A stretch of DNA of 21,301 nucleotides from JBDTGE01 sp050742975 (GTDB taxonomy: Bacteria > Actinomycetota > Actinomycetes > Mycobacteriales > Jatrophihabitantaceae): contig JBOGDQ010000063.1 of NCBI GenBank assembly GCA_050742975.1, forward strand, positions 1 to 21,301, written 5' to 3'. Under the pieces are notes generated by a model, which worked only from the letters and a program-made list of their open reading frames with translations, did not search any database and was not told the origin of the DNA. Position numbers and translations under genes: made by a program. Numbering within the stretch: the first letter of the stretch is position 1; every line of letters begins with the position of its first letter. Shown here piece by piece: positions 15,594 through 21,301 of this stretch.

Positions 15594-16121
15594 ATGACCG
15601 AGCGGTCCCAGGCCGTACTGACCGCGGTCGAGCAGCGGCTCGCGGACGATCCGCAACGAGTCCTGCCGACGCTGCGTCTGCTGGCCGACCCCGACGCGCT
15701 GGCCGAGGAGGCGGACGACGCGAGCCTGTCGCTGGCCCGCACGCTCAACGCCCATCGGATCGTCGCCCTGCTGCGCGAGCTGCGGGCCCGCTCGTACACG
15801 ACCGCGCAGGTCTGCGAACTGCTCGGCGACGTGAGCCGGCAGGCGGTGTCGTTGCGGGTGGCGAACGGCCGGCTCATGTCGATCGACATCTCGCGGCGCT
15901 CCTGGTTCCCGCCGTGGCAGTTCGGCCCGCGCGGCGTGCTGGACGGCGTCCCCGAGGTGATCGCGGCGTTGCGCGAGATTGGTCAGGACGGCCTGAGCGC
16001 AGACGCGCTCATGCGGACGTCGCTGCCCGAGGAGGGTGGTCGGTCACCGGCCGACCTGCTCGCGGCCGGTGACCTCGAGCGCACCCTCCACTACGTCCGG
16101 GCCGTCGGCGGCGGATTCTGA
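15594..16121 (+). CDS. Xre/MbcA/ParS-type antitoxin
   Basis: A 175-aa protein that resembles the antitoxins of RES toxins: a helix-turn-helix core plus a C-terminal toxin-binding domain. The HTH reads YTTAQVCELLGDVSRQAVSLRV (residues about 68-89). After it comes the P-W-F signature SWFPPWQF (103-110) and the family-like end with SPADLLAAGD (151-160). The N-terminal 50 residues are helical and less distinctive. ATG 15594 has GAGGG 7 bases upstream. The gene's stop overlaps or abuts the RES toxin frame. By analogy with MbcA-MbcT it should bind and block the toxin and repress its own promoter, where the four-half-site operator is found. The assignment is from motifs and context, not a search. 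Confidence 0.78.
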   Translation: MTERSQAVLTAVEQRLADDPQRVLPTLRLLADPDALAEEADDASLSLARTLNAHRIVALLRELRARSYTTAQVCELLGDVSRQAVSLRVANGRLMSIDISRRSWFPPWQFGPRGVLDGVPEVIAALREIGQDGLSADALMRTSLPEEGGRSPADLLAAGDLERTLHYVRAVGGGF

Positions 16122-16174
16122 GCGACCCGACCGATCGCTACGCGGCGCGGCTGCCCGCCGCGCGGCCGCCGGGC

Positions 16175-16723
16175 TTGCGGCTGTCGGCCCTGCGCCGCAG
16201 CTGGTACCGGCTGGACGCGGAACCGCCGGACGCGTGGTCGTGGCGGCCCTACCCGGCGCCACGGTCGCGCTTCGACTCCGCCTCGGGCGCGTTCCGCGTG
16301 CGGTACGCCGGTGACGCGCAGCGGGTCGCCATGCGCGAGCGATTCGACAAGTCCGAGCGGGTCGTGCGCGCCAGCGAGCTCGACCTCCGCCTGGTCGAGC
16401 TCGCAGGTACCGTGCGGGTGCTCGACCTTCGCCGCGATCGGATCCTGGACGCACTCGGGCTGGACGACCAGATCAACACCTCGCGCGCGCCGGACGTGTG
16501 GCACGCCTGCCAGCTGCTGGCCGATCGCGTCCACGACTGGTTCGGCGACCGGTGCGAGGGCATCGTCTACCGGCCCCGCACCACGCCCGAGCGCTCGGCC
16601 AACCTCGCCTTCTTCGCGCATGCCCCGCTCGTGCCGCGCGATCTCGGCCGGCTTGGCGAGCAGGACGGCCTGCTCGCGGCGTGCGTGCTCTCGGACGGCT
16701 TCGCCGCTGAGGGCTGGCGCTGA
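16175..16723 (+). CDS. RES-domain toxin
   Basis: RES-domain protein; characterised members (MbcT and relatives) destroy NAD+ and stop growth unless the antitoxin is bound. Family landmarks: an early Tyr/Arg region (WYRLD), RFDSASGAFRVRYAGD (the R-F...G...Y-A core), VLDLRR, WHACQLLADRVHDWFGDRCEGIVYRPR and the Ser-Asn in RSANLAFF. The first conventional start in this frame is TTG 16175, giving 182 aa but no ribosome-binding site. The frame is open back to 16073 with no ATG, GTG or TTG. A CTG at 16118 overlaps the antitoxin stop as CTGA, would give 201 aa (beginning LSDPTDRYAARLP), and has GGCGGA just upstream. The real start is therefore uncertain, and the toxin may be weakly translated. Confidence 0.75.
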   Translation: MRLSALRRSWYRLDAEPPDAWSWRPYPAPRSRFDSASGAFRVRYAGDAQRVAMRERFDKSERVVRASELDLRLVELAGTVRVLDLRRDRILDALGLDDQINTSRAPDVWHACQLLADRVHDWFGDRCEGIVYRPRTTPERSANLAFFAHAPLVPRDLGRLGEQDGLLAACVLSDGFAAEGWR

Positions 16724-16754
16724 CCGCGTCGGCACTGGTGCCGCCCTGTCAACG

Positions 16755-17759
16755 GGCGTGGCAACAATGTGGGTTGCAGGAGCGACTATCCAACAGTCCG
16801 GTCGCCGGCAAGCGCTTCGAGCAGAGCCGGGTCACGCTCACCGACATGGCAAACGAGTCGGCGTCAATGCCCGACCCGCAATCACGCGACTGGCCCGCAA
16901 CTGCTGGCTGCCGACCGAGCTTGCCCCGGATCTGGCCGCGCGCTGCGCCTTCGCGGTCCAGACCTCTGCCGAGTTCACCGTGATCGCGTCCACGACCGCC
17001 GCGCGGCTGCACGGCCTGTGGCTGCCCGACCTGCCTGACGAGCTGCATCTCGCCACCGCCACGCCGTCGACAGCCGGATGCGCTATGACTCGAACGAGGA
17101 GACAGGAGTTCGTCCCGCACCGGCTACAGCCTCCCGACTCGGACATCGCGCTGGTCAACGGGCTGGAGGTGACGAGCCCGGCCCGCACCTGGCGCGATCT
17201 TGCCGGGTGCTGGGCCTGCCAGCCTTGGTCGCGGCGGGCGACAGCGTGCTCCGCGGCGGTACGTGTCTGGACGAGTTGCAGGGGGTGCTCCGGCGGACCG
17301 CTCGCTCCCGGTTCGCACGCCGTGCCCGCCTTGCCTTGTCGCTGCTGGATGCGCGGTCCAGGTCGCGCCCGGAGAGCCATCTGCGGGTCGCGGTCAGCGT
17401 GCCTGGCATGCCGCGGTTCGAGGTCAACGAAGCGGTGAGCCGGGTCGACGGAGGTTGCCTGGCCGAGCCGGATCTCTCGCTGGCTGAAGCTAAACTCGCG
17501 CTTGAGTATCAGGGCAAGGACCACGCGGAGATCAAGCGAATGCGCCGCGACTTGACCCGAAACACCGACCGACCTTCGCCGCGACGGGTGGCTGGTTTAC
17601 CTCTACGGACCGGCAGAGACGTTCAAGCGTCCGTGGGAGGTCACCACCGAAGTCATGGCCACGGTCCGCAGACGGGTTCCGCACCTGTGCACCTCTCGCG
17701 CGAGTGGTCAGTTGCGGCGCGAGTGGTCAGCTATACGTGACCACCCGCCGCGTATCTGA
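16755..17759 (+). pseudogene. AbiEi/DUF559-like gene broken by two frameshifts
   Basis: Pieces in two frames join into one actinobacterial AbiEi/DUF559-type protein. Frame A (to about 17207) encodes ARNCWLPTELAPDLAARC, ASTTAARLHGLWLPDLP and NGLEVTSPARTWRDLAG. Frame B (about 17206-17570) continues with VLGLPALVAAGDSVLRGG, DELQGVLRRTARSRFARRAR and EAKLALEYQGKDHAE. Frame A resumes at 17571 with DLRRDGWLVYLYGPAETF and stops at 17759. The first break looks like a missing G in the GGG at 17206-17208. The second is a 4-bp tandem GACC duplication at 17567-17574. Net change is +3, so the tail is back in frame but the centre is scrambled. The start is uncertain (GTG near 16755 assumed). Intact relatives are often annotated as AbiEi-like antitoxins or DUF559 endonuclease-fold proteins; function is not established. 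Confidence 0.75.
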
Positions 17760-17768
17760 CCACTCGCG
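17698..17768. repeat. GAGTGGTCAG repeat cluster forming a large hairpin
   Basis: GCGCGAGTGGTCAG occurs at 17698-17711 and 17717-17730. Its inverse CTGACCACTCGCG is at 17756-17768, and a related inverse TGACCACCC at 17738-17746. The second copy pairs with 17756-17768 over 13 bp, then, past a CT bulge, ATACG (17733-17737) pairs with CGTAT (17751-17755). It lies between a plus-strand pseudogene and the minus-strand regulator, so it could be a bidirectional terminator, an operator cluster or a small dispersed repeat. Confidence 0.65.
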
Positions 17769-17795
17769 GATCGAGGTAGGGGTCAGGGGGGCGGA

Positions 17796-18515
17796 TCAGA
17801 GGGCGGCTGCGATGCGGCGGGCGCCGGTGACCAGGACCGGCGCGAACCGCTGGCCGGGGTTGCGCCCGAGCCGCTCGATCGGACCGGACAGCGACAGGGC
17901 GCCGAGCAGTTCGCCCTCGGCGCTCAGCACCGGTGCCGAGACCGAGGCGACACCGGCCTCGCGCTGCCCGATCGACTGGGCCCAACCGCGCCGACGGACG
18001 TCCGCCAGCGTCCGGACGGTGAACTCCGCGCCGTCGAGCACGTGGTCCAGCGACGCCGCGTCCGACCACGCGCACAGCACCTGCGCGCCGGAGCCGGCCG
18101 ACAGCGGCAATCGCGAGCCGACCGGAACCGTGGTGCGCAGCCCGGTGGCCCGCTCCGCGGCGGCGATGCACACCCGCTCGTTGCCGTCGCGGCGGTACAG
18201 CTGCGCGCTCTCGCCGCACTCGTCCCGCACCCAGGCGAGGACGGGACCGGACGCGATGACCAGCGGATCGGGCAGGGCGACCGCCAGCTCGCCCAGCCGT
18301 GGCCCGAGAACGAACCGTCCCTCCGCATCGCGCGCGATCAGCCGGTGCACCTCGAGCGCGACCGCGAGCCGGTGTGCCGTCGCCCGCGGCAGCCCGGTGC
18401 CGCCCACCAGCTCCGCCAGGGTTGACGGCGCCAGGGCGACGGCGGACAGAATGGCGACGCTCTTGTCGACGACACCGATCCCGCTGGATTGACGCGAGCT
18501 GATAGCCTGTCCCAT
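17796..18515 (-). CDS. ndgR: IclR-family regulator, NdgR-like (leucine biosynthesis)
   Basis: A 239-aa IclR-type transcription factor. Residues about 15-75 form the winged helix-turn-helix (LAELVGGTGLPRATAHRLAVAL, core PRATAHRL). The rest is the IclR effector domain (RERVCIAAAE-like ERVCIAAAERATGL, VPVGSRLPL, SAGSGAQVLCAW, GVASVSAPVL, LGALSLSGP). It is divergent from leuC, the arrangement known for NdgR/LtbR-type regulators in streptomycetes, corynebacteria and mycobacteria, which control leuCD and other amino-acid genes. ATG 18515 is preceded by TAGTAT with 6 bases spacing, so a leaderless mRNA is likely. A palindrome in the promoter suggests self-repression. The symbol rests on family plus gene order. 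Confidence 0.88.
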   Translation of the reverse strand: MGQAISSRQSSGIGVVDKSVAILSAVALAPSTLAELVGGTGLPRATAHRLAVALEVHRLIARDAEGRFVLGPRLGELAVALPDPLVIASGPVLAWVRDECGESAQLYRRDGNERVCIAAAERATGLRTTVPVGSRLPLSAGSGAQVLCAWSDAASLDHVLDGAEFTVRTLADVRRRGWAQSIGQREAGVASVSAPVLSAEGELLGALSLSGPIERLGRNPGQRFAPVLVTGARRIAAAL

Positions 18516-18521
18516 ACAGCG

Positions 18522-18551
18522 ATACTACGGTCTCAGATAATGAGACTGCAA
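18522..18551 (-). promoter_or_regulatory. Promoter of the ndgR-like gene (leaderless)
   Basis: On the minus strand, a -35-like TTGCAG (18551-18546), an 18-bp spacer and a -10 TAGTAT (18527-18522) are followed by 6 bases and the ATG at 18515. The spacer contains the shared palindrome, so binding there would block this promoter. Confidence 0.55.
18530..18546. promoter_or_regulatory. Palindromic operator between ndgR-like gene and leuC
   Basis: GTCTCA-GATAA-TGAGAC is a perfect 6-bp inverted repeat with a 5-bp spacer, in the 52-bp divergent region. It includes GATAAT (18536-18541), a good -10 for leuC, and lies in the spacer of the opposite promoter. It is the probable site for the adjacent IclR-type regulator. 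Confidence 0.65.
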
Positions 18552-18567
18552 GCCGGAAAGAGGCGTC

Positions 18568-19980
18568 ATGGGCAAGACACTCGCAGAGAAGCTCTGGGAC
18601 AGCCACGTCGTCCGCAGCGCGGCGGGCGAGCCGGACCTGCTGTTCATCGACATGCACCTCGTGCACGAGGTCACCAGTCCGCAGTCGTTCGACGGGCTCC
18701 GCCTGGCCGGCCGTCCGGTGCACCGTCCGGACCTCACCCTCGCGACCGAGGACCACAACACGCCTACCGACTACACCCTGCCGCTCGCAGGCGTCAGCTC
18801 GATCAAGGACGAGGTCAGTCGCACCCAGATCGAGACGCTGCGCCGGAACTGCGAAGAGTTCGGCGTGCGCCTGTACCCGATGGGCGACGCCGAGCAGGGA
18901 ATCGTGCACGTGATCGGCCCGCAGCTCGGAATCACCCAGCCGGGCATGACGATCGTCTGCGGCGACTCGCACACCTCGACGCACGGCGCCTTCGGGGCGC
19001 TCGCGTTCGGCATCGGCACCAGCCAGGTCGAGCACGTCCTAGCCACCCAGACGTTGCCGATGGAGCGGCCGAAGACGATGGCGGTGACCGTGAACGGAGC
19101 GCTGTCCGACGGCGTGACACCGAAGGACGTCATCCTCGCGGTGATCGCCAAGGCAGGGACGGGCGGTGGCCAGGGGTACATGGTCGAGTACCGGGGCAGC
19201 ACGTTCGAGCAGATGTCCATGGAAGGCCGCATGACGGTGTGCAACATGAGCATCGAGTGGGGCGCGCGGGCCGGCATGATCGCGCCGGACCGGACGACGT
19301 TCGACTATCTCCGAGGCCGCGACCACGCGCCCGAGGGTGCCGACTGGGACGCCGCCGTCGAGTACTGGACGAGCATGCGCACCGACGACGACGCCGAGTT
19401 CGACGCCGAGATCACGTTCGACGCCGCCGAACTCGCGCCGTTCGTCACGTGGGGCACCAACCCGGGCCAGGGCGCACCGCTCAGCGCGGTGGTGCCGGAT
19501 CCTGCCGACTACGAGGACGCCGGTGACCGCGTGGCCGCCGAGAAAGCCCTCGCATATATGGGGTTGACGGCGGGAACGCCGCTGCGGGACATCAAGGTGG
19601 ACACCGTGTTCGTGGGGTCGTGCACCAACGGTCGCATCGAGGATCTGCGCTCGGTGGCCAGGATCGTCGAGGGGCGCAAGGTTGCCGACGGAGTACGGAT
19701 GCTCGTCGTCCCCGGATCGATGCGCGTGCGCAGGCAGGCCGAGGAGGAGGGTCTGGACACGATCTTCATCGCGGCCGGTGCGGACTGGCGCCAGGCCGGC
19801 TGCTCGATGTGCCTCGGCATGAACCCGGACCAGCTCGCGGCCGGTGAGCGCAGCGCGTCGACGTCCAACCGCAACTTCGAGGGCCGGCAGGGCAAGGGCG
19901 GGCGCACTCACCTGGTCTCACCGCTCGTCGCGGCAGCCACCGCGCTCACCGGCCATCTGGCCGGCCCCGCAGACCTCTAA
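18568..19980 (+). CDS. leuC: 3-isopropylmalate dehydratase large subunit
   Basis: Large subunit of isopropylmalate isomerase, which converts 2-isopropylmalate to 3-isopropylmalate in leucine synthesis using a 4Fe-4S cluster; works with LeuD in the cytosol. The 470-aa length is standard. Aconitase-family landmarks: ATEDHNTPT, CGDSHTSTHGAFG, ERPKTMAVTVNG, and the cluster ligands Cys352 (VGSCTNGR), Cys412 and Cys415 (GCSMCLGMN). It ends with SASTSNRNFEGRQGKGGRTH (core SNRNFEGRQG), all conserved. ATG 18568 follows GGAAAGAGG. The 18-base gap to leuD shows an operon. Control probably comes from the divergent IclR regulator through the palindrome over the -10. Confidence 0.97.
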   Translation: MGKTLAEKLWDSHVVRSAAGEPDLLFIDMHLVHEVTSPQSFDGLRLAGRPVHRPDLTLATEDHNTPTDYTLPLAGVSSIKDEVSRTQIETLRRNCEEFGVRLYPMGDAEQGIVHVIGPQLGITQPGMTIVCGDSHTSTHGAFGALAFGIGTSQVEHVLATQTLPMERPKTMAVTVNGALSDGVTPKDVILAVIAKAGTGGGQGYMVEYRGSTFEQMSMEGRMTVCNMSIEWGARAGMIAPDRTTFDYLRGRDHAPEGADWDAAVEYWTSMRTDDDAEFDAEITFDAAELAPFVTWGTNPGQGAPLSAVVPDPADYEDAGDRVAAEKALAYMGLTAGTPLRDIKVDTVFVGSCTNGRIEDLRSVARIVEGRKVADGVRMLVVPGSMRVRRQAEEEGLDTIFIAAGADWRQAGCSMCLGMNPDQLAAGERSASTSNRNFEGRQGKGGRTHLVSPLVAAATALTGHLAGPADL

Positions 19981-19998
19981 CCAGACAAGGAGCGCCAG

Positions 19999-20622
19999 AT
20001 GGACACGTTCACGGTGCACACCGGGACGGCGATGCCGCTGCGCCGCAGCAACGTCGACACCGATCAGATCATCCCGGCCATCTACCTCAAACGGGTCACC
20101 CGCACCGGGTTCGAGGACGGCCTGTTCAACGCGTGGCGCACCAACGAGCCGGGCTTCGTGCTCAACCAGAAGCAGTACGAGGGTGCGACGATCCTGGTCG
20201 CCGGGCCCGACTTCGGCACCGGTAGCTCGCGGGAGCACGCCGTCTGGGCATTGACCGACTACGGCTTCAAGGCGGTGATCTCGCCGCGATTCGCCGACAT
20301 CTTCCGTGGCAACTCGCTCAAGGCCGGGCTGCTGACGGTCGAGCTGGCCGAGAAGATCGTGCAGCGGCTCTGGGACGACATCGAGCAGGACCCGAGCACC
20401 GAGGTGACGATCGACCTCGTGGAGCGTCAGGTGCGGTGGACGCTTGGGGGGAGCTTGCGACCCGAGCGTGACTCAGAGGTGCACGACTTCGTGCTCGACG
20501 ACTACACGCGCTGGCGCCTGCTCGAAGGATTCGACGACATCGGACTCACGTTGCGACACACCGACGCCGTCGAGGCGTACGAGAAATCGCGAAAGTCGTG
20601 GCTGCCGAGCGTTAGCGCCTGA
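19999..20622 (+). CDS. leuD: 3-isopropylmalate dehydratase small subunit
   Basis: Swivelling small subunit of isopropylmalate isomerase, 207 aa, partner of the upstream LeuC. Hallmarks: RRSNVDTDQIIPAIYLKRV, DFGTGSSREHAVWAL, FADIFRGNSLKAGLL and the end RWRLLEGFDDIGLTL. ATG 19999 has AAGGAG 7 bases upstream. A short segment around residues 150-165 (after RQVRWTLGG) looks slightly longer than usual and is encoded by a G-rich run, but the frame is intact through the conserved C-terminus. Confidence 0.96.
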   Translation: MDTFTVHTGTAMPLRRSNVDTDQIIPAIYLKRVTRTGFEDGLFNAWRTNEPGFVLNQKQYEGATILVAGPDFGTGSSREHAVWALTDYGFKAVISPRFADIFRGNSLKAGLLTVELAEKIVQRLWDDIEQDPSTEVTIDLVERQVRWTLGGSLRPERDSEVHDFVLDDYTRWRLLEGFDDIGLTLRHTDAVEAYEKSRKSWLPSVSA

Positions 20623-20633
20623 CCGACCTGCCC

Positions 20634-20647
20634 GGCGACGAATCGCC
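20634..20647 (+). terminator. Weak hairpin after leuD
   Basis: GGCGA-CGAA-TCGCC forms a 5-bp stem with a tetraloop 12 bases after the leuD stop, followed by TTACTG. It is a possible terminator separating leuCD from the HU gene; the stem is short. Confidence 0.3.
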
Positions 20648-20744
20648 TTACTGCAAAACGGGATTCGGCCATTCACCAGCTCAGCCGGCTCCCGGCACCG
20701 AGAACTAGCCGTGAAGAAAAGTCCTGCGACACAAGCGGATTGCG

Positions 20745-20773
20745 TTGTTGTCGAGGGCCGAACGTCCTAGCGT
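20745..20773 (+). promoter_or_regulatory. Putative HU gene promoter
   Basis: TTGTTG (20745-20750), a 17-bp spacer and TAGCGT (20768-20773, TAnnnT) form a plausible sigma-A promoter about 60 bases before the HU start. This implies HU has its own transcript besides any read-through from leuCD. Confidence 0.42.
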
Positions 20774-20834
20774 GACGAGCGAAGCGACCACGGTGCACAG
20801 GCCTGGTCAACGCAAACCCGTCCTGGGAGGACAC

Positions 20835-21260
20835 GTGCCAAACAAGGCTCAGTTCGTCGAAGCGCTCGCTGAGCGGCTCGACGGAGACAAGAAGCGTGCA
20901 GCCATCGCGCTCGACGCGGTCATCGACACCGTCTACGCGATGGTGGCCAAGGGCGAGCGCGTTGCGCTTACCGGCTTCGGCATCTTCGAGAAGCGTGAGC
21001 GTGCCGCTCGTACCGCGCGCAACCCTGCGACCGGCGCATCGGTCAAGGTGAAGAAGACCTCGGTTCCGGCGTTCCGTGCCGGCGCTGAGTTCAAGGACAT
21101 CACCGCGGGTCGGCGCAAGGTCGCCAAGGCCCCGGCGAAGAAGGCCGCGCCGGCAAAGAAGGCAGCTGCGAAGAAGGCCCCGGCAAAGAAGGCAGCTGCG
21201 AAGAAGGCCCCGGCCAAGAAGGCCCCGGCCAAGAAGGCCGCAGCCAAGCGCTCGCGCTAG
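20835..21260 (+). CDS. hup: DNA-binding protein HU with Lys/Ala/Pro-rich tail
   Basis: Nucleoid-associated HU protein, 141 aa. Residues 1-93 are the HU fold: NKAQFVEALAERL at the N-terminus, GFGIFEKRERAAR, the DNA-grasping arm RTARNPATGASVKV with the intercalating Pro, and VPAFRAGAEFKD. Residues about 94-141 are a basic low-complexity tail of PAKKA/AAKKA units, as in mycobacterial HupB and Streptomyces HupS, thought to wrap and compact DNA. GTG 20835 is chosen because GGGAGG lies 4 bases upstream and the product then starts one residue before the canonical NKAQ; the longer upstream open frame is non-homologous. The position after leuCD matches the mycobacterial leuC-leuD-hupB order. Confidence 0.95.
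   Translation: MPNKAQFVEALAERLDGDKKRAAIALDAVIDTVYAMVAKGERVALTGFGIFEKRERAARTARNPATGASVKVKKTSVPAFRAGAEFKDITAGRRKVAKAPAKKAAPAKKAAAKKAPAKKAAAKKAPAKKAPAKKAAAKRSR
21151..21240 (+). repeat. Tandem repeats encoding the HU tail
   Basis: A perfect 30-bp tandem duplication (21151-21180 and 21181-21210, ten codons each, unit PAKKAAAKKA) is followed by two 15-bp units (21211-21225, 21226-21240) differing only at the last base. Perfect nucleotide identity suggests recent slippage-type expansion. Confidence 0.9.
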
Positions 21261-21301
21261 TCCGACAGGTCCACCCGACGGCGGGGCCGATGCCAATGCA
21301 T

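Noticed and set aside
14084..15889. Minus-strand open frame of 601 codons opposite the acyl-CoA synthetase and antitoxin genes
   Set aside because: Antisense shadow; the plus strand has complete conserved motifs in this region.
20401..20500. Possible frameshift in leuD near the GGGGGG run
   Set aside because: The frame before and after the run encodes conserved LeuD sequence to the normal stop, so the gene is intact.
1..21301. CRISPR arrays, insertion sequences, rRNA genes or prophage genes
   Set aside because: No regularly spaced repeats, transposase motifs, rRNA sequence or phage structural genes were seen in the window.

Overview
The window is a high-GC segment of an actinobacterial (Actinomycetota) chromosome. 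Four points support this. The order ndgR-like IclR regulator / leuC / leuD / HU matches the leucine-HU neighbourhood of mycobacteria and streptomycetes. The HU protein has a long Lys/Ala/Pro tail. There is an MshC-type (mycothiol pathway) ligase. Several genes carry a -10-like hexamer 6-7 nt before the start codon, as in leaderless actinobacterial genes. I cannot name the genus.

Layout. 1-292: no gene recognised. 293-3103 (+): secreted penicillin-acylase-type Ntn hydrolase. 3107-4231 (-): short, divergent MshC / cysteinyl-tRNA-synthetase-like ligase, convergent with the acylase. 4378-4448 (-) and 4551-4624 (+): tRNA-Gly(TCC) and tRNA-Pro(TGG), head to head. 4836-5740: decayed C-terminal remnant of an FtsX/MacB-like ABC permease. 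5764-7890 (-): OafA-like acyltransferase with a C-terminal SGNH domain. 8051-9235 (+): MFS transporter. 9324-11324 (+): secreted CocE/NonD (S15) hydrolase. 11363-11950 (+): small P-loop kinase. 11966-12214 (+): small winged-helix protein. 12313-15523 (+): aldehyde dehydrogenase plus AMP-forming acyl-CoA synthetase, a likely catabolic operon.

15527-17759 is an accessory patch. It holds an Xre/MbcA-type antitoxin and a RES-domain toxin under a promoter lying inside an array of four 7-bp operator half-sites. Beside it is an AbiEi/DUF559-like gene broken by a -1 and a +4 frameshift. A strong inverted-repeat structure follows at 17698-17768. 17796-21260 is core again: ndgR-like regulator (-), leuC, leuD and HU (+).

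How the genes work together: NdgR-like protein and leuCD share a 52-bp divergent promoter with a palindrome placed to act on both directions. The aldehyde dehydrogenase and synthetase could turn an aldehyde into an acid and then an acyl-CoA. The TA pair is probably autoregulated.

The least ordinary items are the TA operator array with a CTGA (not ATGA) junction before the toxin, a 51-bp direct-repeat-bounded in-frame insert in the acyl-CoA synthetase, the readable mutational history of the AbiEi-like pseudogene, the adjacent hairpin repeat, and the atypical MshC-like enzyme.
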